Shown here: positions 1 to 8,011 of the stretch, one piece after another
Numbering within the stretch: the stretch's first letter is position 1
How the letters are laid out: every line of letters begins with the position of its first letter
NCBI GenBank assembly: GCA_963720725.1
Contig: CAVRGN010000003.1
Coordinates: 930,001-994,000 of the forward strand
Length of the DNA: 64,000 nt
Origin: Benzoatithermus sp963720725
GTDB taxonomy: Bacteria > Pseudomonadota > Alphaproteobacteria > Geminicoccales > Geminicoccaceae
Direction of reading: 5' to 3'
Translations under genes and position numbers: made by a program
The notes under the pieces: generated by a model
What the model was told of the DNA's origin: nothing
The model's database searches: none
The model's input: the letters and a program-made list of their open reading frames with translations, nothing else

Positions 1-1
1 G

Positions 2-1339
2 CTGTGGCCGATGTTCCGCGGCCAGCGGCCGGTGCAGCGCGAGCGGTTCGAACTCGCCGTCTATCGCGACCAGCTGGCGGAGGTCGAGCGCGACCGCGAG
101 CGCGGCCTGATCCGCGATGCGGAGGCGCGGGCCGCGCAGCTGGAGATCGAGCGGCGCCTCCTGCGCGTCGGCCCCAGCGCTGCAGAGCCTGGGGAGACCG
201 CCGGCGGAAGGCGCGGCCTGATCTTGGCCGCGGCGTTTCTGGTGCCGACCCTGGCGGCGACCTTGTACGGCGTGATCGGCCGCCCCGATCTGCCCGATCT
301 GCCGATCGCGTCGCGCACGATCGCCCCGGGCGAGACACCGGGCCAGCCCGATGTGCAGCAGATGGTGGCACGGCTGGAGCAGCGCCTCGCCGAAGCGCCG
401 GAGGACCTGGAAGGCTGGCTGATGCTCGGCCGCTCCCGCGGCGTGCTCGGCGATCTGCCGGGAGCGACCGAGGCGCTCCGGCGCGCGGCGGGCTTGGCGC
501 CGGACGATCCCCGCGCGGTAGGCGGGCTCGGCGAGTCGTTGACGGCCCTGGCTGGCGGCACCGTGACGCCCGAGGCCAAGACCCTGTTCACCAAGCTCGC
601 CGTGATCGAGCCCGGGGATCCGCGGCCCGGATTCTACCTCGGCTGGGCCGATCACCAGGCCGGTCGCTTCCAGGCTGCGCTTGACCGCTGGCGCCAGCTG
701 CTCGCAGCCAGTCCGGCCGATGCGCCTTGGCGGCCGCAGGTGATCGAGGCCATGCAGACGGCGGCAACGCAGCTGGGGATCGACCCTGCCACGGTAGCGG
801 GGGCGGAATCCGCCCCTCCGGCAGCTTCTTCCGGTGCGCCGCAGCCCTCGGCCGAGGACATGGCGGATGCCGCCGCCATGGCGCCGGAGGACCGGATGGC
901 GATGATCCGGGGCATGGTCGAGAAGCTGCAGGCGCGGCTGGACGCGGGCGAGGGCGATGTCGAAGGCTGGCTGCGGCTGGCCCAGTCGCGCGTGGTTCTG
1001 GGCGAGCCCGACAAGGCCAAGGCAACCTATGAGCGGGCGCTGGCGCAGTTCCCGGACGATCCCTCCCTGCTCAAGGGCTATGCCAAGCTGCTGGTCGGCC
1101 CGGCGCAGGGGACGGGTCGGCTGCCCACGGTCGACGATCATGCCAACGACCTGCTGACCAAGGCTGCCAGCCTGCAGCCGAACGATCCCGAAGTCTGGTG
1201 GTTTTTGGGTATTCGCGCGCTGCAGGACGGCCGCACGGCCGACGCCCGTGCCGCCTGGGAGAAGGTGCTGGCCCGCCTGGACCCGGCGCAGCCCGAATAT
1301 CAGGACATCAAGAGCCGGATCGAGGGCCTCGGCAGCTAG
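2..1339 (+). CDS. ccmI: c-type cytochrome biogenesis protein CcmI, 5' end cut off by window
   Basis: CcmI presents apocytochrome c to the haem ligation machinery in the inner membrane and periplasm. The open frame runs in from the window edge, so the start and first membrane helix are missing. What remains opens with the family signature of an Arg/Glu-rich stretch containing AVYRDQLAEVERD and LEIERRLL (about nt 50-170). A second hydrophobic helix follows (about nt 217-270), then a periplasmic domain with TPR-like units at GWLMLGRSRGVLGD and again at GWLRLAQSRVVLGE. The two TPR blocks are joined by an Ala/Pro-rich linker near nt 800-880. The other ccm genes would lie upstream, outside the window. 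Identification is firm from the N-terminal motif, helix and TPR order. The in-frame ATG at 11 is internal and is not the true start. Confidence 0.88.
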   Translation: MWPMFRGQRPVQRERFELAVYRDQLAEVERDRERGLIRDAEARAAQLEIERRLLRVGPSAAEPGETAGGRRGLILAAAFLVPTLAATLYGVIGRPDLPDLPIASRTIAPGETPGQPDVQQMVARLEQRLAEAPEDLEGWLMLGRSRGVLGDLPGATEALRRAAGLAPDDPRAVGGLGESLTALAGGTVTPEAKTLFTKLAVIEPGDPRPGFYLGWADHQAGRFQAALDRWRQLLAASPADAPWRPQVIEAMQTAATQLGIDPATVAGAESAPPAASSGAPQPSAEDMADAAAMAPEDRMAMIRGMVEKLQARLDAGEGDVEGWLRLAQSRVVLGEPDKAKATYERALAQFPDDPSLLKGYAKLLVGPAQGTGRLPTVDDHANDLLTKAASLQPNDPEVWWFLGIRALQDGRTADARAAWEKVLARLDPAQPEYQDIKSRIEGLGS

Positions 1340-1353
1340 CAGGGAGAGGTGCG

Positions 1354-2262
1354 GTGGACGAGCCGCTGATCGCCGGGGTCGGCTTCGCCACCATTGGCGA
1401 GCGGCCCGACCTGTCGGGCCTCGATCGGGCCCTGGGCATGATCGAGGACGCCGGAGCGACCCATGCCGAGCTGGCGCTGTTCGCCGCCGACCTGATCGCC
1501 GGCGGCCGGGTGTTGACCGAACCGTGGCGGCGACTGGAGGCCATCTGCGCCCGCCGCAGCCTTCGCTACACCGCGCACGGCACGCTGGCGGTCAACTTCA
1601 TGGACGAGGCCAACCTGCCGCTCCACAAGGCGGTGTGCCGCGCCAATCTCGAGCTTGCGGCCGCAGTCGGCGCCACGGTGTTGGTGCATCATCCGGGCGT
1701 GGTTCCCGCCCGACCCGCGCACGAGCTCGACCGGCTGCACGGGATCGAGCGTGCCGCCTTGCGCGAGATGGGCGATCTCGCGGCCGGTCTGGGTATGCGC
1801 ATCGCGGTCGAAACCCTGTTCGTCGAAGACGAGGCCGAGTACACGGCCGATCCGGTGCGCTTGGCCGACGAGTTGCGGGCGGTGGGTCACCCGCAGGTCG
1901 TGGGTACGCTCGATGTCAGCCACAGCTATCTGATGACCGGCTTTCGCCGCACCTCTTTCTCGGATGCCCTGGCCGCGTTCGCGCCGGTGACCGGGCACTT
2001 CCACCTCCACAACTCGTTTGGGCGGCCGCCGGGCGGCCTTGCCGGCTTCTACACCAATTCCGAGCGCGTGGCCTTCGGCGTGGGCGACCTGCACCTGCCC
2101 TTCGGCTGGGGTGACATTCCGTTCGAGTCGCTGCTGCCGGGTCTGCCCGTGCTTCCGGGGACCGTGCTCACCGTCGAGCTGCCGGAACGGCATTGGATCG
2201 AGCTCGAGCGCTGCGCCGGCTTCGCCTTGCGACTGATGGATCAGATGAACGCGCGCGCTTGA
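1354..2262 (+). CDS. sugar phosphate isomerase/epimerase-like TIM-barrel protein
   Basis: A 302-residue protein with the pattern of the xylose-isomerase-like/AP endonuclease 2 TIM-barrel superfamily. These are usually metal-dependent isomerases, epimerases or dehydratases. Likely metal or active-site segments are TAHGTLAVNF, VLVHHPGV, AVETLFVEDE, TLDVSHSYL and HFHLHNSFG, which alternate with strands and helices as expected of a barrel. The substrate cannot be read from sequence. The GTG start at 1354 is chosen because AGGGAGAGG lies just upstream at 1341-1349, and it follows the ccmI stop by 14 nt, so the gene may be co-transcribed with ccmI. It lacks signal and membrane segments and is expected to be cytoplasmic. 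It is not a clear DUF692 member despite the shared fold. Confidence 0.72.
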   Translation: MDEPLIAGVGFATIGERPDLSGLDRALGMIEDAGATHAELALFAADLIAGGRVLTEPWRRLEAICARRSLRYTAHGTLAVNFMDEANLPLHKAVCRANLELAAAVGATVLVHHPGVVPARPAHELDRLHGIERAALREMGDLAAGLGMRIAVETLFVEDEAEYTADPVRLADELRAVGHPQVVGTLDVSHSYLMTGFRRTSFSDALAAFAPVTGHFHLHNSFGRPPGGLAGFYTNSERVAFGVGDLHLPFGWGDIPFESLLPGLPVLPGTVLTVELPERHWIELERCAGFALRLMDQMNARA

Positions 2263-2340
2263 GGCGCCGCCTGTTCGCGGTTGGTTAATCTTTGGCTGGC
2301 ATTCAGGTCGCCGAGCCCCTTTGGGGTGCGGAGGTACCTG

Positions 2341-3459
2341 TTGACCGCGACGAGCGTCCGGCCGCCCAGCTTCGTGCCGCGGACCTTCCTCGACTGGGGG
2401 GTGGCGGTGCCGTTCACCACGCCGCTGCTGAGCAGCGGCCGGGTGCGGCCGGGACGGCGCGGCCGGCCCGAAATGCTCATGCCCAATCCTTCGGGCGGGC
2501 GTGGCCTCTACGTGTTCGACCTGGCCGCCGCACCGGAGGTCACCACCCTGACCCTGCACGACCATCTGCTGCTGGAGCGCCTGCTCGAGCTGCCGGCGCC
2601 CTCGCCGTCGGAAATCCGCAAGGTGGCGCAGGAGGTGGCGATCGAGGGTGCCGCCGGCCGCCGCGCGGCGCGGGAGGCATCGGCCGCGGCGAGTGCGGAC
2701 GCCACCATGGCTCTGCTCACCCGCTTCCATCTGATCACGCGGCTGCTGCAGGAGGCTGGCCTCGAGAGCATCGACTGGCGCGGCTTCCGCGGCGACAATC
2801 GCGAGCTGCGCGCCACCATCAGGAGCCATTTGGCCAAGGTGGCGCCAAGGCTCGGCATCCCGGTCGACGGCCTGTTCGAACGGGTCGAGGCCATCGCCGG
2901 GGTCGCGACCACGGTTGGACCGCCGGGCGACGCGCCCTCCAGCCGCAACCAGGCCATGCTGGCGCGCCTGCGGACGTTCACGCAGTCACTCGGGCAATGG
3001 TCGGCGGGGGAGGCCGGAACCACCGCCGCCGACGCCACGGCCGTGCTCGGCGTCGCGGAGCGGGCGCTGCGCGATGCCGAGGCGGCACAAGGCGAGGCTT
3101 GCGCTCTGCTCGACGAGGTCTTGCGCCTGCTGCGTGGCTGGCAGGAAAAGGTTGGCGATCAGATGCGCAACACGCTCACCCGGCCGGAGTGGCTGCTCGA
3201 CGGGTGGGGGCAGGTGTGCGGCCTGTGGGAGTCGGTGGCCCGCGACGAGCGGCCGCTGCAGCGTGAGACCCTGCAGCAGATCCGCGCCTCGCTGCCCATG
3301 CTCGACCCGAACGACCGGGAGGCCGCGACCAGGGCCGACAGCAGCGACATCCGCTTCGATCGGGGGCGACGGGTCAAGCTGCACGAGGATTGGCGAACCG
3401 GGCTGACGGTGATGGAGAACCGCGCCCGCGCCGAGCTGCTGCGTGCGGCAACGGCATGA
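2341..3459 (+). CDS. conserved-type hypothetical protein, first of a coupled pair
   Basis: I do not recognise this protein (372 residues from the chosen start). It has a short basic, Pro-rich N-terminus (RPPSFVPRTFLDWGVAVPF, then RVRPGRRGRPEM), no signal peptide and no membrane helix. From about residue 60 it is almost entirely predicted helix, rich in Ala, Arg, Glu and Leu, with Trp-containing segments (GWQEKVGDQMRN, EWLLDGWGQVCGLWESV) in the C-terminal third. I prefer the TTG at 2341 because GGAGGT sits 5 nt upstream (2330-2335); an upstream TTG at 2281 is possible. Codon use matches the neighbours, so it looks real and native. It overlaps the next gene by 4 nt, which implies translational coupling and a shared role. 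No function is assigned. Confidence 0.7.
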   Translation: MTATSVRPPSFVPRTFLDWGVAVPFTTPLLSSGRVRPGRRGRPEMLMPNPSGGRGLYVFDLAAAPEVTTLTLHDHLLLERLLELPAPSPSEIRKVAQEVAIEGAAGRRAAREASAAASADATMALLTRFHLITRLLQEAGLESIDWRGFRGDNRELRATIRSHLAKVAPRLGIPVDGLFERVEAIAGVATTVGPPGDAPSSRNQAMLARLRTFTQSLGQWSAGEAGTTAADATAVLGVAERALRDAEAAQGEACALLDEVLRLLRGWQEKVGDQMRNTLTRPEWLLDGWGQVCGLWESVARDERPLQRETLQQIRASLPMLDPNDREAATRADSSDIRFDRGRRVKLHEDWRTGLTVMENRARAELLRAATA

Positions 3460-4733
3460 GCCCCTCCGCTCTGCCGTCCCTCAACCGCGACATGACCGAA
3501 GCCAGCGACGAGCAGCTGCTCAAGGTCGTTGGTCTGATCGACACGCTGGATCGGCGCGGCCATGTCGACCGGCTGCTCGAGCCGGTCCGCGACCGGCTCG
3601 CGCTGCTGCGCCCGCCACGGCCGATCACGCTCGGTCGGGTCCTGATCCTGCCGTTCGAGGATCTGCTGGTCGGCGACGACGAGGTCTGGCCCGGCCGGCG
3701 CTGCTTCGCCCGCGGGCGCCTCGCGGCCCTGATCGAGCAGGTGACCGACGCCATGCCGCCGGCCACGGTCGCCCGCCTGCGCGCCGGTGCCGAGGGTCGC
3801 AGCATGATGGCGGGCGAATCGGTGCGCGAGATCGGCGCCACCTTGTGGCCCGCTGCCGCGGAGGTGGCCGAGGCCCAGCTCGCCCGCGGCGCGACCGAGG
3901 CGGAGCTGCGCGAGCAGCTGGCTGCGGTGGCGCCGCTGCTGGCGCTGGGCCCGGCGCTGGTGCCGGCCGTCTGGCAGCTCCCGCCGCGGCCGATGGGCCC
4001 GCTGGCGCGCGGTCTGGCCGAGCGTCTGCTTGCCGCGGTCCGCGGCGCCGCGCCGCGGGGCGACGACGCGCTGCAGTCGGTGCTCGAGCTCATGCTCGCG
4101 CGTGCGGCAGCGCCCACCGTGGTGCTCGAACCGCTGCGCGGCGCCGACCTCGGCCTGCCGGCGCGCGCGCGTGACGATGCGCTGACCCGGCTGGTGCGGC
4201 GCCGCATCGCCGACATGCGCGAGACCGCCCGGCGGCTGCCGCATCGGGCCGGTGTCGCCGGCCGGGAAGCCGCGGTCCTGCTGCGGCTCGTGGCCGATCT
4301 CGATGCGCTGGAGGGCAAGTGGCAGGTGGCGGCCGAGGACCGCGCGGCGCTGCAGGAGATCCGCGCCGGCGTCGCGGCGTTCGTCGGCACCGGGATCGAC
4401 CATGCCGTGCGCGAGGAGATCCTGGGCCGCCTGGAGGCGTTGGCCGATCCGGTCGGCCTCGACGATGCCGGCGTCGAGCGCCTGGAGGAAACGGCGCGCC
4501 ATACCCGCCGTTTGGGCATCGCGGGCGCGAAGCTCGGGCTCGCGGCCACCGCGGACGCTCTGCTCGATCGGTTCCTGCCCACCTTCCAGGCGGCGATTCG
4601 CGGGCGGGCCGAAGGGGCGCGCGCCGGCCTGCTCGACCAGGTGCGGATCGTCGAGATCCTGTTCGGGGCCGACGCCGCGCTGCAGCTCTACGACGAATTG
4701 CGTGGCCGGACCGTGCAGGCGGCACGGCGCTGA
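3456..4733 (+). CDS. conserved-type hypothetical protein, second of a coupled pair
   Basis: A 425-residue soluble, Ala/Arg/Leu-rich, mostly helical protein that I cannot assign to a family. The ATG overlaps the stop codon of the preceding gene (ATGA at 3456-3459), so the two are almost certainly translated together. Features visible are an acidic start (MTEASDEQLLKVVGLIDTLD), a segment ITLGRVLILPFEDLLVGDDEVWPG around residues 55-80 that could be a short beta-containing motif, and several long amphipathic helices after residue 100. There is no signal peptide, no Cys-rich metal site and no nucleotide-binding loop. It ends 5 nt before the convergent moaE stop. The pair could form a helical complex, but that is inference from coupling only. 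Confidence 0.7.
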   Translation: MSPSALPSLNRDMTEASDEQLLKVVGLIDTLDRRGHVDRLLEPVRDRLALLRPPRPITLGRVLILPFEDLLVGDDEVWPGRRCFARGRLAALIEQVTDAMPPATVARLRAGAEGRSMMAGESVREIGATLWPAAAEVAEAQLARGATEAELREQLAAVAPLLALGPALVPAVWQLPPRPMGPLARGLAERLLAAVRGAAPRGDDALQSVLELMLARAAAPTVVLEPLRGADLGLPARARDDALTRLVRRRIADMRETARRLPHRAGVAGREAAVLLRLVADLDALEGKWQVAAEDRAALQEIRAGVAAFVGTGIDHAVREEILGRLEALADPVGLDDAGVERLEETARHTRRLGIAGAKLGLAATADALLDRFLPTFQAAIRGRAEGARAGLLDQVRIVEILFGADAALQLYDELRGRTVQAARR

Positions 4734-4738
4734 CCTGC

Positions 4739-5197
4739 TCAGCCCGCCGCCGGGTCCCAGCGGGCCGCGGCGGATTCGTCCGTCTCGCGCGCCTCGACCC
4801 AGCGCTCGCCCGTGGGCGTCTCCTCGAGCTTCCAGAACGGCGCCCTGGTCTTGAGCCAGTCGATCAGGAAGGCGCAAGCGTCAAGAGCGGCGGCACGGTG
4901 CGCCGAGGCCGTCGCCACCAGCACCACGGCCTCGCCCGGCAGCATGCGGCCGATGCGGTGGACGACCAAGCTGTCGTGGAGCGGCCAGCGCCGCCGGGCC
5001 TCGCCCTCGATCGCTGCCAGCTGGCGCTCGGTCATGCCGGGATAATGCTCGAGGGTCATGGCGATGACCGGCTCGCCGCCATGCGCGTCGCGGACCACCC
5101 CGACGAAGGTGGCGATCCCGCCGACGTCGGTGCGCCCGCGCGCGAAGCCGGCCAGATCGCCCGCCACGTCCAAGGGTTGCTCCTGGACCCGGACCAT
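4739..5197 (-). CDS. moaE: molybdopterin synthase catalytic subunit MoaE
   Basis: MoaE is the large subunit of molybdopterin synthase. It transfers sulfur from the MoaD C-terminal thiocarboxylate to precursor Z (cPMP) to make the molybdopterin dithiolene. The 152-residue protein has the usual length. Family motifs are present: GGIATFVGVVRD near the start, LEHYPGM, VHRIGRMLPGEAVVLVA, and the Lys-containing active-site region LIDWLKTRAPFWKLEE near residues 112-127. The ATG at 5197 follows the moaD stop by 2 nt, so the two subunits are co-translated. The C-terminus faces the convergent hypothetical gene with 5 nt between stops. Certain apart from routine start-site doubt. Confidence 0.95.
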   Translation of the reverse strand: MVRVQEQPLDVAGDLAGFARGRTDVGGIATFVGVVRDAHGGEPVIAMTLEHYPGMTERQLAAIEGEARRRWPLHDSLVVHRIGRMLPGEAVVLVATASAHRAAALDACAFLIDWLKTRAPFWKLEETPTGERWVEARETDESAAARWDPAAG

Positions 5198-5199
5198 TC

Positions 5200-5451
5200 T
5201 CAGCCGCCGGTGACCGGGGGAAAAAACGCGACCTCGTCCTCGCCGCGCAGGGGCGCATCCTCGGCTACGTATTCCTGGTTGACCGCGCAGCGGACGACGC
5301 CGGGACTGGCCAGGGCCTCGGCGAAGCCGGCATGGCGTTCGGCCAGCCATTCCTTGAGGGCGGCGAGCGTCGTGACCCCGGGCGGCGGCGAGACCGTCTC
5401 CTCGGCCAGGCCGACCCGGTGCTTGAGCCAAGCGAAATAGCGGATCCTCAT
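5200..5451 (-). CDS. moaD: molybdopterin converting factor subunit MoaD
   Basis: An 83-residue beta-grasp sulfur carrier, the small subunit of molybdopterin synthase. It ends in the required C-terminal Gly-Gly (FFPPVTGG), which is adenylated and thiocarboxylated by MoeB-type enzymes before donating sulfur through MoaE. The start MRIRYFAWLK and the segment VNQEYVAEDAPLRGEDEVAFFPPV are typical of the family. It lies immediately upstream of moaE on the same strand and 26 nt downstream of pgsA, in the arrangement uvrC-pgsA-moaD-moaE often seen in alphaproteobacteria. It is probably read from the uvrC or pgsA transcript. Confidence 0.94.
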   Translation of the reverse strand: MRIRYFAWLKHRVGLAEETVSPPPGVTTLAALKEWLAERHAGFAEALASPGVVRCAVNQEYVAEDAPLRGEDEVAFFPPVTGG

Positions 5452-5477
5452 CGGTGCTTCCGGAGCGGGGCCCCGGC

Positions 5478-6065
5478 TCAGGCGCGCTCTGCGGCCTTGG
5501 CCGGGGCGGGTTGCGGTCGTTCCTGCAGCATGTGGCGCAGGCCTGCCTGCAGATAGTCCCAGCCCGTGACCAGCGTCAGGATCGCGGCCAGCCACAGGCC
5601 CCACCAGCCGATCGCCTCGACGGGCAGCCAGCCGGGGCCGGCGCTGCCCACCAGCAGGAAGCCGATCGCGACCATCTGCACGGCGGTCTTCCACTTGGCG
5701 AGCCGGCTCACCGGCAGCCCGACGCTGACCTCGGCCATGTACTCGCGCAGGCCCGACACGGTGATCTCGCGCAGCACGATGATCAGCGACGGCAACAGCG
5801 GGGCCCGGCCGAACCCGACCAGCATCACCACCGCCGCGGCCACCAGCAGCTTGTCCGCCACCGGATCCAGCCAGCGGCCGAACAGCGACTGCTGCTGCCA
5901 GTTGCGGGCCAGGTAGCCGTCGACATAGTCCGTGGTCGCGGCGATCGCGAAGACCAGGCAGGCGGTCCAGCGCGCCCAGTCGCCCTCCAGGTAGAACAGG
6001 CCGATCAGCACGGGAATGCAGGCCACGCGGCTGACGGTCAGCAGATTGGGGGCGGTGGTCAGCAT
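5478..6065 (-). CDS. pgsA: CDP-diacylglycerol--glycerol-3-phosphate 3-phosphatidyltransferase
   Basis: An inner-membrane enzyme that makes phosphatidylglycerol phosphate from CDP-diacylglycerol and glycerol 3-phosphate, the committed step to phosphatidylglycerol and cardiolipin. The CDP-alcohol phosphotransferase signature D-x2-D-G-x2-A-R-x8-G-x3-D-x3-D is intact, running from DYVDGYLAR to GRWLDPVADK (about residues 46-71). The protein starts with the characteristic NLLTVSRV and carries several hydrophobic helices over 195 residues, the usual length. The start lies 3 nt after the uvrC stop, so the gene is operonic with uvrC. The C-terminal tail is Pro/Ala-rich and probably not conserved. Confidence 0.95.
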   Translation of the reverse strand: MLTTAPNLLTVSRVACIPVLIGLFYLEGDWARWTACLVFAIAATTDYVDGYLARNWQQQSLFGRWLDPVADKLLVAAAVVMLVGFGRAPLLPSLIIVLREITVSGLREYMAEVSVGLPVSRLAKWKTAVQMVAIGFLLVGSAGPGWLPVEAIGWWGLWLAAILTLVTGWDYLQAGLRHMLQERPQPAPAKAAERA

Positions 6066-6068
6066 GGT

Positions 6069-7961
6069 TCAGGCGCCGTCGTGGAAGAAGTCATGGATCG
6101 CCTTCGCCACCGCCCGATCGATTCCCGGCACGCGTTCAAGGTCGAGAACGCCGGCCTCGGCCACGCCGCGGGCGGAGCCGAAATGGTTGAGCAGCGCGCG
6201 CTTGCGCTTGGCGCCGATACCCGGGACCTCATCCAGCACCGACCGTCCGATGGCGCGGGTGCGCTTGCCCCGATGGGTCTGGATCGCGAACCGATGCGCC
6301 TCGTCGCGCAGCCGCTGGACAAAATAGAGGACGGGATCGCGCGGGTCCAGCGCCAGGGGCTCGCGCCCGGGCAGGAAGAACCGCTCCTGGCCGGCGTTGC
6401 GCTCGGGCCCCTTGGCCACGGCGAGCAGCGGCAGGTCGACGATGCCGAGTTCGGCCAGGACCGCCTGGGCCGCGGCCAGCTGGCCGGCACCGCCGTCGAT
6501 CACCACCAGTCCCGGCCAGCCCTCGCCGGCTCGCTCCGGGTCCTCGCGCACCAGCCGTGCGAACCGGCGCTGCAGCACCTCGTGCATCATGGCGTAGTCG
6601 TCGCCCGCGGCGACCGCCCCGCTCTTGATGTTGAAGGTCCGGTAGCTGCGTCGCTCGAAGCCCTCCGGTCCGGCGACGATGAACGCGCCGATCGCATTGC
6701 TGCCCTGGATGTGGCTGTTGTCGTAGACCTCGACCCGAACCGGGGTCTCCGGCAGGTCGAAACGGTCGGCCAGCTGCTCGAGCAGGGCCTCCTGGCTGGC
6801 GGTGTCCGCCAGCCGCCGGGCCAGCGCCTGCCGCGCGTTGGACTGGGCGATCTCGACCAGCTGGCGGCGGCCGCCACGCCGCGGGACGAGTAGCTCGACC
6901 TTGCGTCCGGCCCGCACCGTCAAAGCCTCGGCCAGCAGCGCCTCCTCCGGCACCGGCTCGCCCAGGAGGACCAAGCGCGCCGGTGCGCGCTCGGCATAGA
7001 ACTGGGCGAGGAACGCGGCTATGATCTCGCCCGGGGACGAGTCCCGGGTATGGACCGGGTAGTAGGCGCGGTTCCCGTAGTTGCGCCCGCCCCGATAGAA
7101 AAACACCTGCACGCAGACCTGACCGCCCTCCTGGTGGCCGGCCACCACGTCCGCATCCTCGACCGCTTCGGTGTTGATCCCCTGGCGCGCCTGGATGTGG
7201 GCCATGGCCCTCAGGCGATCGCGCAGCACCGCCGCGCGCTCGAAGTCGAGACCGCCGCTGGCGTCGAGCATCTCCGCCTGCAACCGTGTCTGCACCTCGT
7301 CCGACCGGCCCGAGAGGAACTCGCGGACCTCGGCCACGATCCGGCCATAGGTCTCGGCGCCGATCCGGCCGACGCAGGGCGCCGAGCAGCGCTTGATCTG
7401 ATATTGCAGGCAGGGTCTGGTGCGCGCGGCGAAGACGCTGTCGCGACAGCTGCGCAGGGGGAACGCCTTGAGCAGGGCGTTGAGGGTGTCGTTGACGGCA
7501 CCCGCCGAGGCGAACGGGCCGAAATACTCGGTTTCCGGCCGCTTGGCGCCGCGATGCTTGCCGATCAGCGGGAACGCATGGCCGGTGCGCAGGAAGATGT
7601 AGGGGAAGCTCTTGTCGTCGCGCAGGACGATGTTGAAGGTCGGCCGGTAGCGCTTGATCAGGTTGGCCTCGAGGAGCAGCGCCTCGACCTCGCTGGCAGT
7701 CGTGACGAACTCCATCGCCCGGGTCAGCGCCACCATGCGCTGCAGCCGCGCCGGCAGACCTTGCGATTTGGCGTAGGCCGGGACGCGCTTTTTCAGCGAC
7801 TTGGCCTTGCCCACGTAGAGCGCCTCGCCGCGCTCGTCGAGCATGCGGTAGACGCCCGGCTCGTTCGGCAGGGTCGCGATCAGGCTGCGGATCAGCGCGG
7901 CGCCGGTCGTGGCGGTGGCCGGCGCCGGAGCCTCGCCGGGCGCGGGGGACATCTCGGCCAT
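6069..7961 (-). CDS. uvrC: excinuclease ABC subunit UvrC
   Basis: UvrC makes the dual incisions in nucleotide excision repair after UvrAB locates DNA damage. The 630-residue protein has the full domain order. The N-terminal GIY-YIG nuclease contains EPGVYRMLDERGEALYVGKAKSLKKRV (residues about 33-60, quoted in part). The Cys-rich middle contains CSAPCVGRI, followed by a UVR domain (LDFERAAVLRDRLRAM). Next is the RNase H-like endonuclease with EVYDNSHIQG and VIDGGAGQL, and the helix-hairpin-helix end has VPGIGAKRKRALLNHFGS. It heads the uvrC-pgsA-moaD-moaE run. A 50-nt gap separates it from the hydroxylase gene upstream. A Pro/Ala-rich extension precedes the nuclease domain, so the exact start (ATG 7961 or the ATG three codons later) is open. 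Confidence 0.97.
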   Translation of the reverse strand: MAEMSPAPGEAPAPATATTGAALIRSLIATLPNEPGVYRMLDERGEALYVGKAKSLKKRVPAYAKSQGLPARLQRMVALTRAMEFVTTASEVEALLLEANLIKRYRPTFNIVLRDDKSFPYIFLRTGHAFPLIGKHRGAKRPETEYFGPFASAGAVNDTLNALLKAFPLRSCRDSVFAARTRPCLQYQIKRCSAPCVGRIGAETYGRIVAEVREFLSGRSDEVQTRLQAEMLDASGGLDFERAAVLRDRLRAMAHIQARQGINTEAVEDADVVAGHQEGGQVCVQVFFYRGGRNYGNRAYYPVHTRDSSPGEIIAAFLAQFYAERAPARLVLLGEPVPEEALLAEALTVRAGRKVELLVPRRGGRRQLVEIAQSNARQALARRLADTASQEALLEQLADRFDLPETPVRVEVYDNSHIQGSNAIGAFIVAGPEGFERRSYRTFNIKSGAVAAGDDYAMMHEVLQRRFARLVREDPERAGEGWPGLVVIDGGAGQLAAAQAVLAELGIVDLPLLAVAKGPERNAGQERFFLPGREPLALDPRDPVLYFVQRLRDEAHRFAIQTHRGKRTRAIGRSVLDEVPGIGAKRKRALLNHFGSARGVAEAGVLDLERVPGIDRAVAKAIHDFFHDGA

Positions 7962-8011
7962 AGCGGCTTAGTGGGTACGCGATCGTGCGCGGTCAAGCCT
8001 CCGCCGGGCGG

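Noticed and set aside
1354..2262. DUF692/MNIO enzyme that would imply a RiPP cluster
   Set aside because: The barrel motifs fit the xylose-isomerase-like family better, no precursor peptide or DUF2063 partner is present, and neighbours are not RiPP-like.
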